Positions 7,749 through 17,053 of a stretch of 64,000 bases of DNA are shown here, piece after piece. Each line of letters starts with the position of its first letter. The stretch's first letter is position 1. Made by a program: the position numbers and the translations under genes. The stretch is from the NCBI RefSeq assembly GCF_032926325.1, contig NZ_CP136709.1, forward strand, positions 3,628,501 to 3,692,500. Reading direction: 5' to 3'. This DNA is from Aestuariibaculum lutulentum. GTDB taxonomy: Bacteria; Bacteroidota; Bacteroidia; Flavobacteriales; Flavobacteriaceae. A model generated the notes under the pieces. That model ran no database searches, was not told the DNA's origin, and worked only from the letters and a program-made list of their open reading frames with translations.

Positions 7749-10043
7749 CTAAATAGCCGTAACTGAAACCACTATACTCTTTGATGCCGGCGTTTTGGCA
7801 GTATGCGCAAAACTATCTAAAGGGACCAAGATATTAGCTTCAGGAAAATACGTAGCACAACAACCTTTAGGAATATCATATCCAATCACCTTAAAGTTAG
7901 AAGCTTCGCGCAAAACACCATTAAAGTTGGATTGAATATTAACAACCTGCTTTTCTTGCAGACTTCTAGCATTCATATCTTCCCGATTCATAAATATAAT
8001 ACGTCGCTCATTGAAGACTCCACGATATCTGTCATTTAAACCATAAATAGTCGTATTGAACTGGTCATGACTACGTATCGTCATCATAACCAACTCCTCC
8101 TCCTTTAATTTCCAGGACGGTAATTTATTAATAGAGAAATTTGCTTTTCCGGTTTTAGTATGAAATTGCCTGATTCGAGCCCCATTAGGCAAATAAAATC
8201 CGGACGGTTGTTTTAATCTGTTATTATAATCATTAAAACCGTCAACGACTTCTTCAATATCCTGGCGCACTAAATTGTAATCGTCCTGATACTTTAACCA
8301 ATTAATTTTAGATTTCTCTTTTAAAGTGGCATGAGCAACACCACAAACCACAGCAACTTCACTAAGTAATGCATTAGAACAAGGTTCTAAAATGCCTTTT
8401 GTAGAAGACACAATACCCATGGAATTTTCGACACTTTGCACTTGAAGCCCTGATTTTTGATAATCTTTTTCGGCGCGCCCTAAACAAGGAAAGATTAACG
8501 CCTCTCTTCCGGTTACCAGATGTGAACGGTTTAACTTAGTGCTCACATGAACTGTTAAATTACAATTAGCCAATGCCTCTGCAGAATATAAGGTATCTGG
8601 TACAGCCGAAATAAAATTACCACCCAGCCCAAAAAATAATTTAGCTTTTTTCTCATACATGGCTTTAATGGCATCAATAACCGAATACCCATGCTTTGTA
8701 GTTGGCTTAAAACCGTATTTTGCTTCAATTTTATCTAAAAATTTTTGGGGTGCTGCTTCCCAAATCCCTACAGTTCTATCGCCTTGCACATTAGAGTGAC
8801 CACGAACCGGACAAGTTCCCGCGCCTTCTTTACCAATACTTCCTTTTAGAAGTAATAAATTAACCAGTTCCCGAATATTATCAACCGCATTTTCATGCTG
8901 CGTTAGCCCCATGGCCCAACACACAATAATCTTATTTCTATTTATGATTAAATCTAAAACAGCATCAAAAACCTCTTTTGAAACACCTGATTTCTCCAAA
9001 CAATTTTCGAAACTATATTGTTTTAAATCATCAATAAAACTATCATAACCATATGTAAATTCATCTATAAATGCTTTATCAAATACATTCCCTGTTTGTT
9101 CTTCTGCTTCAAGCAACTTCAATAAAATAGCTTTAAAAAAGGCCACATCACCATTTATAGTTACTGGTACATGAATATCTGTTAGCTTTGTTCCGCCGGT
9201 TAATAGCTTCAAAGGATTTTGCGGATTAGTAAATCGTACCAAACCAGCTTCAGCTAATGGATTTATAGAAATAATTTTTCCTCCGTTCTTTTTACACCTC
9301 TCTAAAGCAGACAACATTCTGGGGTGGTTCGTCCCTGGATTTTGCCCAACAACCATAACCAATTCCGCCTTGTATAAATCGTCTAAGGTTACTGAACCTT
9401 TGCCGATACCTAAAGTTTCGGACAAAGCTTTACCACTAGCTTCATGACACATATTGGAACAATCGGGTAAATTAGCTGTACCAAACTCCCGAACAAATAA
9501 TTGATATAAAAAAGCAGCTTCATTGGTAGTTCTACCCGACGTGTAAAACACAGCTTCATCAGGAAACTCTAACCCATTTAAGTGTTCAGCAACTTTAGCA
9601 AAAGCCTCATCCCAACTAATTGGTTGATAATGTGTAGCGCCTTCAGGGAGATACATAGGTTCAGCCAGACGTCCGGACTTACCAATTTCAAAATCTGTCC
9701 AACTCGCTAATTCATCAACCGAATACTGCGAGAAGAATTCAGTTCCAATAGTTTTATTCTGAACTTCTTCCGCCATAGCTTTCATGCCGTTTTCACAGTA
9801 CTCTCCAAGAACAGAACGCTCGTCATCAGGATCTGGCCAGGCACAACCCGGACAATCAAACCCGCCTTTCTGATTCAGTTTACGAGAAACCTTTAAAGCA
9901 TCAGAGAAATTCATATACTTTGAAACCTGACTGGCCACAGATATTAAAGCAGGTATCCCCGCACTGTTATCTGGTGGTGTTTTCACTTTTAATTCTGAAA
10001 ACGTTTCGGGTGTTTTAGCTTTATCCTTTGCTGAAGAACTCAT
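7749..10043 (-). CDS. FdhF/YdeP-family molybdopterin oxidoreductase
   Basis: Molybdopterin-dependent oxidoreductase of 764 residues, matching the FdhF/YdeP group. The N-terminus has a short CPGCAWPDP motif instead of the four-cysteine 4Fe-4S ligand set of formate dehydrogenase H, as usual in this group. Family segments such as SNMCHEASG, VVGQNPGTNHPRML, SINPLAEAGL and CPVRGHSNVQGDRTVG are visible. The C-terminal part is the aspartate decarboxylase-like molybdopterin-dinucleotide domain (about 640-764). The natural substrate of the family is not established. The ATG at 10043 lies one base after the stop of the cytidylyltransferase gene upstream, so the two are probably co-transcribed. No export signal is visible. 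Confidence 0.85.
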   Translation of the reverse strand: MSSSAKDKAKTPETFSELKVKTPPDNSAGIPALISVASQVSKYMNFSDALKVSRKLNQKGGFDCPGCAWPDPDDERSVLGEYCENGMKAMAEEVQNKTIGTEFFSQYSVDELASWTDFEIGKSGRLAEPMYLPEGATHYQPISWDEAFAKVAEHLNGLEFPDEAVFYTSGRTTNEAAFLYQLFVREFGTANLPDCSNMCHEASGKALSETLGIGKGSVTLDDLYKAELVMVVGQNPGTNHPRMLSALERCKKNGGKIISINPLAEAGLVRFTNPQNPLKLLTGGTKLTDIHVPVTINGDVAFFKAILLKLLEAEEQTGNVFDKAFIDEFTYGYDSFIDDLKQYSFENCLEKSGVSKEVFDAVLDLIINRNKIIVCWAMGLTQHENAVDNIRELVNLLLLKGSIGKEGAGTCPVRGHSNVQGDRTVGIWEAAPQKFLDKIEAKYGFKPTTKHGYSVIDAIKAMYEKKAKLFFGLGGNFISAVPDTLYSAEALANCNLTVHVSTKLNRSHLVTGREALIFPCLGRAEKDYQKSGLQVQSVENSMGIVSSTKGILEPCSNALLSEVAVVCGVAHATLKEKSKINWLKYQDDYNLVRQDIEEVVDGFNDYNNRLKQPSGFYLPNGARIRQFHTKTGKANFSINKLPSWKLKEEELVMMTIRSHDQFNTTIYGLNDRYRGVFNERRIIFMNREDMNARSLQEKQVVNIQSNFNGVLREASNFKVIGYDIPKGCCATYFPEANILVPLDSFAHTAKTPASKSIVVSVTAI

Positions 10044-10044
10044 A

Positions 10045-10659
10045 TTATTTTAAAAATTGCGCTTTATAAGCAGCTTTATATTCGGTTTGTGTATCCAAAT
10101 CTATGTTTTTAGTCCCACTAAATAAAATTTCAACCTTCGATTCGTGAGTACTTAAAACCTGTTTCGCACCAATATCTTTATTTAAAGCTTCTAATTCTTT
10201 AAAATAAATAGCATCAAACAACACAGGAACGCCTTTTTCTCCTTCATTATAAGATGTTGCAATAATCTGAGCTTTATTCGGCTTAAAATGAGCTATCATT
10301 TGTTTCAAATAATCTGTTGTAATAAACGGCTGATCTGCAAGAAGAAATAAAATACCGTCAAACTTCAAATTAGAATCAGTTATATGCTTAACCGCTTTTG
10401 AAATTGACGTGCCTAAACCTTGTTTCCAATCGCAATTATAAATAACTTCAATCGGATAGCTTTCAATTTGCTCACTTAGAATTTCAAAATTTGCTCCTAA
10501 AACTACAAAAACAGGACTTCCATTTACTTTTAAAGCTGTTTTTATACTGTGTTCTATTAATGTGGAATCACCCCAGGGCAATAATTGTTTAGGATTTCCC
10601 ATACGTTTTGAAGCGCCGGCAGCCAATATTACCAATGCTATTTCTGGAGCATTTTGCAT
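10045..10659 (-). CDS. MocA-like molybdenum cofactor nucleotidyltransferase
   Basis: NTP-transferase of 204 residues. The N-terminal LAAGASKRMGNPKQLL (12-27) is the nucleotide-binding loop of the MobA/MocA fold, with Lys24 as the usual lysine. FLLADQPF near the middle carries the metal-binding Asp, as in MocA (CTP:molybdopterin cytidylyltransferase). It lies directly between an XdhC gene and a YdeP-type molybdoenzyme, and just upstream of an IorB/IorA-type hydroxylase that needs the cytosine-dinucleotide cofactor. So MocA-type activity is likelier than GTP-using MobA; this is inferred from context. Confidence 0.8.
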   Translation of the reverse strand: MQNAPEIALVILAAGASKRMGNPKQLLPWGDSTLIEHSIKTALKVNGSPVFVVLGANFEILSEQIESYPIEVIYNCDWKQGLGTSISKAVKHITDSNLKFDGILFLLADQPFITTDYLKQMIAHFKPNKAQIIATSYNEGEKGVPVLFDAIYFKELEALNKDIGAKQVLSTHESKVEILFSGTKNIDLDTQTEYKAAYKAQFLK

Positions 10660-10663
10660 GAGT

Positions 10664-11692
10664 TTATTTCAATTTTGAATGAATCTTTCCAGATTTTTTT
10701 CGAAGTGAATAGGTTTCCCTATTTCTGGTTACCGCCAATATTTCGGAAACAATCGACAAGGCTATTTCCTCAGGCGTTTCTGAACCGATATCTATGCCTG
10801 CCGGACCGTAAATAACATCTAAAAAATCGTCTGAAATATCGGGACAGTAATCAATTAACTGCGACAACAAATCATCGCGACGTCGTGTTGCACCTAGAAG
10901 TCCGATATAATTTGGATTTGAATTCTTTAAAGCCACCAGATACCGTAAATCTATAGCGAAATTGTGTGTCATTAATACAATTGCGGTTTGATTATCGATG
11001 TTTAATGTCGTGATATCTTCCGGAACAACAAGTTGTATAAGACGCGTGCCCGAAAAATGTTCAGCCGATTTTAATTCGCTTGTTCGAGCAACCACGGTAA
11101 CTTCCCAGCCGGTTAACAACCCGTATTGCGATAATTTAACAGCATCATGTTCTGCGCCAATAATAAGTAATTTGAAACAAGGCTGCATATTCTGTTTAAA
11201 TACTGTTAACTGATTTCTTTCATCTTTCGGAAAATTATCAGCATTCATTGAAAATAACGCAGCATTTAAATCGACCACAGAACCCATACCTTGAAACTCG
11301 CCTTCTTCCTTTTTGTAATAGGAAGAAATTTTAAAAGGTTTTCGATTTTTAATTCCATTGAAAAATGCTTCAATAAAGGCTTCACCTGGATTAAAAAGTT
11401 CTAACAAAATATACAAAACACCCTCGCAACCTAAACGATAACGCCCGTCGTAAGTCATCATTTTTGGTTGACCAGTTTCAAAAACACGTTCCGATTCGCG
11501 ATACACTTCCTTCTCGACGCAACCGCCGCTAACAGCCCCCTTCCAAAAGCCTCTATTATTCAACAACATCCGAACACCGGGGCGCCTGTAAGACGAGCCA
11601 TCTAAAGCTACAACCGTCGCTAATACCACTTTAAAATTATCCTTTTTCCAGGCTATAGCGGTTTCAACAAGTGTTTTAAATTCGTGTGTCAT
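10664..11692 (-). CDS. XdhC/CoxI family molybdenum hydroxylase maturation protein
   Basis: XdhC-family protein of 342 residues. XdhC binds the sulfurated molybdenum cofactor and helps load it into xanthine dehydrogenase-type enzymes. The N-terminal XdhC/CoxI domain contains GSSYRRPGVRMLL and SGGCVEKEVY, and the C-terminal Rossmann-like domain contains LLIIGAEHDA and GLLGATRRR. It sits four bases from the MocA-like gene and 20 bases downstream of the hydroxylase large subunit, which is its probable client. The cytoplasmic location is inferred from the lack of a signal peptide. Confidence 0.87.
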   Translation of the reverse strand: MTHEFKTLVETAIAWKKDNFKVVLATVVALDGSSYRRPGVRMLLNNRGFWKGAVSGGCVEKEVYRESERVFETGQPKMMTYDGRYRLGCEGVLYILLELFNPGEAFIEAFFNGIKNRKPFKISSYYKKEEGEFQGMGSVVDLNAALFSMNADNFPKDERNQLTVFKQNMQPCFKLLIIGAEHDAVKLSQYGLLTGWEVTVVARTSELKSAEHFSGTRLIQLVVPEDITTLNIDNQTAIVLMTHNFAIDLRYLVALKNSNPNYIGLLGATRRRDDLLSQLIDYCPDISDDFLDVIYGPAGIDIGSETPEEIALSIVSEILAVTRNRETYSLRKKSGKIHSKLK

Positions 11693-11712
11693 AAATAGTT
11701 TTCTTAATTATG

Positions 11713-13905
11713 TTACCCCATAACAGGTTTATACGACATAAAAGGCTGATGATAATATCGTTCGCCAGTCGCCTGATACAACGCATTAGCTAAAGCACCT
11801 ATAGCCGGTGGTAAACCGGGTTCTCCAAGTCCTGTTGGATCGATATTATTTTCTACAAAAAACACCTCGATAGCTTCTGGCGCCTGCGAATGACGTATTA
11901 ACCGGTATTGATTGAAATTAGATTGCTGAGGCAAACCATCTTTAAACGTTAACTGACTGTACATAGCGTGACCTATGCCATCTATAACGCCGCCTTGCAT
12001 CATATTTACTGCTGCGTCAGGATTAATGACAATACCGCAATCTACTGCGCACCAGACTTTTTTAATTTTTGGCTTATTGTCTTCCATGGCAATATCAATG
12101 ACTTCGGCTACATAACTATTATGACAAAAATAAGCGGCCACACCACGATGAATTCCGGGTGTTTCCTGTCCCCAATTCGATTTTTCTTTAACCAGTTTTA
12201 AAACACCCGCATAACGACTGGCATCGTAATCGTTTCTTTTTCCAATAGGATTGGAAATAGCCTTATCTAACAATTCCAATCTAAAATCTATAGGATCTTT
12301 TCCAGCCAGTTCGGCCACCTCATCTAAAAATGATTGCTCGGCACCTGCTATAAAATGCGAACGCGGTGCACGCCAGGCACCTGTGGTAATATTGGTTTTT
12401 GTACTCGCTTTTTCAGCAATATAATTTTCTACCGTTCCGGCCGGAAAACGATTTTCAAATACCGGACTTTCGGGTAAACCGGTTCCTTTTACTGAAAATG
12501 CAATTAAGTTGTTATTTTCATCTAATCCTGCTTTATAGGTTGCTAAATATGCCGGTTTATAGGTTCCCTGAGTCATATCGTCTTCACGGGTGTAAATTAA
12601 TTTTACAGGACCACCAATTTTCTTTGAAATTGCCGCTGCTTCAACCCCGAAATTCACATATAAACGCCTTCCAAAACCGCCACCCATACGCGTCATATTT
12701 ACTGTAATATCTTCAATGGGTAATCCTAATAATTTAGACACCGACCCTTCTAAAGCCTGAGGCGTTTGCGTTGGCCCAATAAGCTCGGCTGACGTTTCTG
12801 TGACGTTTGCGAAGAAATTCATTGGTTCCATGGTATTGTGCGGCAAAAAAGGCGCACTATAGCTACGTTCTATAACTTTAGTTGCTTTCTTAAAGGCTGC
12901 CTCAGGATTGCCGTCTTTTCGGCTTTCGCCCATTTCTGAAGCTAAGGTTTCTTCCATACGCTTTAAATGCATTTCGGAGCTTTCTGGTTCGCTTATTTGT
13001 TCCCAATTAACTTGCAATGCTTTTTTAGCTTTCATTAGTTGCCAGGTCGTTTTTCCAACAATGGCTATTAATTGTAAAAACCCCTTTTCATCAAAATACC
13101 CTGGTTCAGGGATTGTGATATCAACAATAAAAGCATCACTAATACCCGGCATGGTTTTAATGTCAGCTTCATTAAAATCTTTCACTTTCATTCCAAAGGC
13201 TGGTGGATGCTGAATCATAGCCAATTGCATGCCTTCACGTTGAAAATCCAATCCGAATAAAGGTTTTCCTGTTACAATCTTTTTTCCGTCAACATTTTTA
13301 ACACTTGTCGAAATAAGCTTAAAATCTTTAATATCTTTTAATTCCACTTCTTCCGGAACATCTAAACCTACAGCTTTTGAAGCAATCTCGCCGTAACTCA
13401 TGGTGCGGTCGCCGTTAATTTCCTTGATAATCCCATTCGCAACCGTTAAGACTGTTACCTCAACACCCCATTCTTTAGCTGTAGCCTCAAGCAACATTCT
13501 TCTGGCCGTGGCTCCCGCCATACGTAAAGGATGCCAACCTCTGCGAATGGACTGACTTCCGCCGGCTATCTGATTATTATAAAACCCCGTGTTTAATGGT
13601 GCCTGCTCCACAACAACATGTTGCCAGTCGACGTCGAGCTCTTCGGCAACAATCATAGGCATTGAAGTTCTTACATTCTGACCAATTTCAGGATTGGGAG
13701 AATAGATGGTTACTAACCCCGTGTCACCTATTTTAATGTAACCATTTATATCGAACCATTCGTTTGGAATCGCTAATGTTTCATCTTTTTTCCCTTCGGA
13801 AATACAACCCGTTAACCAACTAAAACCAATAAGCATTCCACCACCGGCAGCCGCAGAAATTTTCAAAAATGAACGACGATTGTATTGTGTTTGTATTTTT
13901 GTCAT
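11713..13905 (-). CDS. IorB-type molybdopterin hydroxylase large subunit, Tat-exported probable lipoprotein
   Basis: Xanthine dehydrogenase-family molybdopterin-binding subunit of 730 residues, closest in layout to isoquinoline 1-oxidoreductase beta subunits. The N-terminus has Arg10-Arg11 in NRRSFLK, a Tat signal, followed by a hydrophobic stretch ending in LTGC with Cys34, which fits a lipobox. So folded export with cofactor and lipid anchoring are likely. RMGGGFGRR and GEPGLPP are cofactor-site motifs, with Glu695 as the probable active-site base. The partner 2Fe-2S subunit is encoded 11 bases upstream. The substrate cannot be told from sequence; an aldehyde or N-heterocycle is usual for the family. 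Confidence 0.87.
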   Translation of the reverse strand: MTKIQTQYNRRSFLKISAAAGGGMLIGFSWLTGCISEGKKDETLAIPNEWFDINGYIKIGDTGLVTIYSPNPEIGQNVRTSMPMIVAEELDVDWQHVVVEQAPLNTGFYNNQIAGGSQSIRRGWHPLRMAGATARRMLLEATAKEWGVEVTVLTVANGIIKEINGDRTMSYGEIASKAVGLDVPEEVELKDIKDFKLISTSVKNVDGKKIVTGKPLFGLDFQREGMQLAMIQHPPAFGMKVKDFNEADIKTMPGISDAFIVDITIPEPGYFDEKGFLQLIAIVGKTTWQLMKAKKALQVNWEQISEPESSEMHLKRMEETLASEMGESRKDGNPEAAFKKATKVIERSYSAPFLPHNTMEPMNFFANVTETSAELIGPTQTPQALEGSVSKLLGLPIEDITVNMTRMGGGFGRRLYVNFGVEAAAISKKIGGPVKLIYTREDDMTQGTYKPAYLATYKAGLDENNNLIAFSVKGTGLPESPVFENRFPAGTVENYIAEKASTKTNITTGAWRAPRSHFIAGAEQSFLDEVAELAGKDPIDFRLELLDKAISNPIGKRNDYDASRYAGVLKLVKEKSNWGQETPGIHRGVAAYFCHNSYVAEVIDIAMEDNKPKIKKVWCAVDCGIVINPDAAVNMMQGGVIDGIGHAMYSQLTFKDGLPQQSNFNQYRLIRHSQAPEAIEVFFVENNIDPTGLGEPGLPPAIGALANALYQATGERYYHQPFMSYKPVMG

Positions 13906-13916
13906 CAGTTCTGCTT

Positions 13917-14372
13917 TTATTGATTAGATGCCGTTTTAATGGCTTGCTTGATTCTTACGTAGGTACCACAACGGCAAATATTTCCGCTCATGGCATTATC
14001 AATATCTTTATCTGTAGGCTTCGGATTTTCGATTAACAGCGCAGCAGCATTCATTATTTGTCCGCTTTGGCAGTAGCCACACTGCGGTACATCGTGTTCT
14101 AACCACGCCTTTTGCACCGGATGATCACCATCTTCAGACAAACCTTCAATGGTTGTAATTTCAGAAATACCAATGGTAGACACCTCTATCAAGCAACTTC
14201 GCACGGCAGCACCTTGAAAATGTACCGTACACGCGCCACATTGGCCAATACCGCATCCGAATTTCGTTCCAAGAAGATTCAACTCATCTCGTAATACCCA
14301 AAGTAACGGGGTATCGCTATCTACATCCACACTATAGGAAGTACCGTTAATGCGTAATTTATACTCAGGCAT
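13917..14372 (-). CDS. IorA-type 2Fe-2S subunit of molybdopterin hydroxylase
   Basis: Small iron-sulfur subunit of 151 residues. The first cluster is plant-ferredoxin-like, with Cys40, Cys45, Cys48 and Cys60. The second is four-helix type, with Cys98, Cys101, Cys133 and Cys135 (CGYCQSG and CRCGTY). These are the two 2Fe-2S clusters that pass electrons from the molybdenum subunit. The ATG at 14372 (MPEYKLRING) is chosen over an in-frame start at 14417 because the fold begins at once. No Tat signal is seen, so it would be carried across with the large subunit. It is the first gene of the operon with the large subunit, XdhC, MocA-like and YdeP-like genes. Confidence 0.9.
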   Translation of the reverse strand: MPEYKLRINGTSYSVDVDSDTPLLWVLRDELNLLGTKFGCGIGQCGACTVHFQGAAVRSCLIEVSTIGISEITTIEGLSEDGDHPVQKAWLEHDVPQCGYCQSGQIMNAAALLIENPKPTDKDIDNAMSGNICRCGTYVRIKQAIKTASNQ

Positions 14373-14468
14373 TGTAATTTGTATTAAGTTAAAGGTTGTT
14401 TGTTTGACCAAAGTCAATTCCTTTAAAAATACAAAAAAGAATACTTGCTCTCGGCTTTTAAGTTTTTT

Positions 14469-15425
14469 TTAAGAATTAAAAACAAACTCTAAAGCCCGTT
14501 TTTCATTGTAATATACATTGCGTTTATCAATAAAACCAACATGTCCACCATTTTTTGGCATTTCTAAAAACAGATTCGGATTTTGTTTTGCCTCCTTTAC
14601 AGGATAACATTCAGGCGACAAAAAAGAATCGTTAAGTGCATTAATGATAAGTGTTTTTGTTTTTATATTAGGAAGAAACTGTAAGCAACTACTTTTCTCG
14701 TAATAATCAGAAGCATCTCTAAATCCGTGAGCTTTTGCGGTATATACCTCATCAAAATCACGTAACGTGTTGATGGTACAAAATTCTTCAAACGATAAAT
14801 CATTCGGATATTTTATCGCTTTATTCAACAACTTTTTCTTTAAATGATTTAAGAACCGATTCGCATAAGGGCGGTTTTTAGGTTTTAACAATTCCTTGCA
14901 GGAACCATTTAAATCTGCCGGAACCGACACGGCCACTGCAGCTTTTATCTGCTCAGGCACATCGTTGCGTTCTCCTAAATATTTTAGAATAAGATTGGCC
15001 CCAAGACTAATACCGTATAAATAAATTTCAGAATATATATTCAGACTAAAAACATGCTCAAGCACATCTTCCAGATCTTCAGTAGCACCTGAATGATAAC
15101 TTCTGAATTTTAAATTATCTTCGCCACTACACCCTCTGAAATTCACACAAATGGCATCGGCATGATTCTCATTAAACAGCTTTGCCGTTGCGGTAAGATA
15201 CGGGCGTTGCCCATTACCTTCCAAACCGTGAAAACACAAAATAAGTTTATCTGACTTAGCTGAAGCATAACTCCAGTCTAAATCTAAAAAGTCTCCATCT
15301 CTAAGTTCAATACGCTTGCGTTCCTGCTCAAGTTTTACCGAACGAATTAACCCAGAATAAACGGTAGAAACAAATCCGTTTCTAAAAACAAACGATGGAC
15401 TATATGTACTATGTAATACCGGCAT
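14469..15425 (-). CDS. YheT-family alpha/beta hydrolase
   Basis: Alpha/beta hydrolase of 318 residues of the YheT/EMB8 group. Visible elements are the oxyanion segment CFHGLEGNGQRPYL, the nucleophile elbow YGISLGAN (Ser in GxSxG), and a late GGHVGF with the catalytic His. The acidic member is probably the Asp in NALNDSFL. Members hydrolyse short-chain or lipid esters, but the physiological substrate is unknown. The stop-to-start gap to the adenine deaminase gene upstream is two bases, so they are probably co-transcribed with tilS. Confidence 0.85.
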   Translation of the reverse strand: MPVLHSTYSPSFVFRNGFVSTVYSGLIRSVKLEQERKRIELRDGDFLDLDWSYASAKSDKLILCFHGLEGNGQRPYLTATAKLFNENHADAICVNFRGCSGEDNLKFRSYHSGATEDLEDVLEHVFSLNIYSEIYLYGISLGANLILKYLGERNDVPEQIKAAVAVSVPADLNGSCKELLKPKNRPYANRFLNHLKKKLLNKAIKYPNDLSFEEFCTINTLRDFDEVYTAKAHGFRDASDYYEKSSCLQFLPNIKTKTLIINALNDSFLSPECYPVKEAKQNPNLFLEMPKNGGHVGFIDKRNVYYNEKRALEFVFNS

Positions 15426-15427
15426 AA

Positions 15428-17053
15428 TTAATTAACTTCTAATGTAGTAAATTTAAAATTCGTTCCATCAAACAACCCTTTATCGCTCAATTTCAATGAT
15501 GGAATAACAAGTAAAGCCATAAAAGACAAAGTCATATAGGGCGCATACAACGTACTACCCAAATCTTTAGCCATAGCATCGAGTTTTGCATAAGCTTCTC
15601 CAACAGTTTTTCCATCTCCGTCACTTATAATTCCAGCCACAGGTAAAGGTAAAACCTGTTCTTCATTATCTGATACGGCACATATACCTCCTTTATTTTC
15701 AATTAATAAATTCACAGCTTTACAAATCGCTTCATCGGAAACGCCTACCGCAATGATATTATGAGAATCGTGCCCGACTGAAGATGCAATTGCTCCTTCT
15801 TTCAATCCGAAATTTTTAATAAACGCCATCGCTGGGCTCTGGTTTTTATATCGGTTAACCACGGTCATTTTTAGAATATCCTTTTCAACGTTCGACACAA
15901 GATTTCCATCAACAACCTTGGCTTCTTCAATTAGCTCATTGGTAACCAACTGCTCTTCCAATGCTTCAATAACTCGAATTTGCTTCGCAGAAGATTCTAC
16001 TTTAAAATCTTCAATTGATTTTTTATCACAATTGAAATTATTCAGATTTTCGAAGGCTACCGATTTAATTAAAGATGTTCCATTATCGAAAACCAACTCG
16101 CCATCCACATAGGTTTGAATGGTTTTAAAATCTTTTAAATCTTCAACTACAATACAATCGGCAGCATCACCAACATTCAACAACCCGACATTTAAATTAT
16201 AATGTTTCACCGGATTAATACAAGCCATCTGTAACACTTTAAACACGCCAACACCTTTTGCTACAGCACGTGCACAAAGCTTATTTATATGGTCGATTAA
16301 CAAATCATCAGGGTGTTTATCATCACTGCAAAACATCATATTTTGATAACGTTCTGAAGCCAAACCGATTAAAGCTTCAAAGTTTTTCGCTGCACTACCC
16401 TCCCGAATTAAAATTTTCATCCCTTTTTGCAGCTTCTCTAAAGCCTCTTCATATGTAAAACACTCATGATCCGTAGTTATGCCTGCGTTAATATATTTTG
16501 TAACAGCATCACCTCGCAAACCGGGTGCATGACCATCAATAGGTTTATTATAATGTTTAGCCCAGGACAATTTTTTCATGACTTCGTCATCATCAAACAA
16601 AACGCCTGGATAATTCATCATTTCCGCCAGATATTTAATATCCGGGTTTTCAAGTAAGGCCTTAATATCATCGGAATCAATTACAGCTCCAGCCGATTCA
16701 AAAGTAGTAGCAGGTACACAGGAAGGCGCTCCAAAATTGAATTTAAATGGCACTTGTTTTCCGTTTTCAATCATAAACTCTACACCTTCAACACCAAGAA
16801 CATTGGCTATTTCATGCGGATCGGAAACTGTAGCTACTGTACCATGAGTCACAGCCAATTGGGCAAATTCACTTGGCACCAACATAGAACTTTCGATATG
16901 TATATGCGCATCGACAAATCCCGGAAGAATATAATGATTCACATCATGGTCCTTTGCTTCAATAGATGAAATTTTCCCATCTGTAATAGTAACTTCACCT
17001 TTAAAAATTCGCTGATTTAATATATCGACAATTTGTCCTTGTACTACAGTCAT
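15428..17053 (-). CDS. ade: adenine deaminase
   Basis: Adenine deaminase of 541 residues, converting adenine to hypoxanthine in purine salvage. The metal-binding HIHIESSM motif lies in GFVDAHIHIESSMLVPSEFA (about residues 46-65), and DPHEIANVLG, GHAPGLRG, DHECFTYEEA, CSDDKHPDDL and SVGHDSHNI are all typical of the Ade family in the amidohydrolase superfamily. Length matches the family. The start overlaps the tilS stop by one base (17053), so translation is likely coupled. Confidence 0.93.
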   Translation of the reverse strand: MTVVQGQIVDILNQRIFKGEVTITDGKISSIEAKDHDVNHYILPGFVDAHIHIESSMLVPSEFAQLAVTHGTVATVSDPHEIANVLGVEGVEFMIENGKQVPFKFNFGAPSCVPATTFESAGAVIDSDDIKALLENPDIKYLAEMMNYPGVLFDDDEVMKKLSWAKHYNKPIDGHAPGLRGDAVTKYINAGITTDHECFTYEEALEKLQKGMKILIREGSAAKNFEALIGLASERYQNMMFCSDDKHPDDLLIDHINKLCARAVAKGVGVFKVLQMACINPVKHYNLNVGLLNVGDAADCIVVEDLKDFKTIQTYVDGELVFDNGTSLIKSVAFENLNNFNCDKKSIEDFKVESSAKQIRVIEALEEQLVTNELIEEAKVVDGNLVSNVEKDILKMTVVNRYKNQSPAMAFIKNFGLKEGAIASSVGHDSHNIIAVGVSDEAICKAVNLLIENKGGICAVSDNEEQVLPLPVAGIISDGDGKTVGEAYAKLDAMAKDLGSTLYAPYMTLSFMALLVIPSLKLSDKGLFDGTNFKFTTLEVN

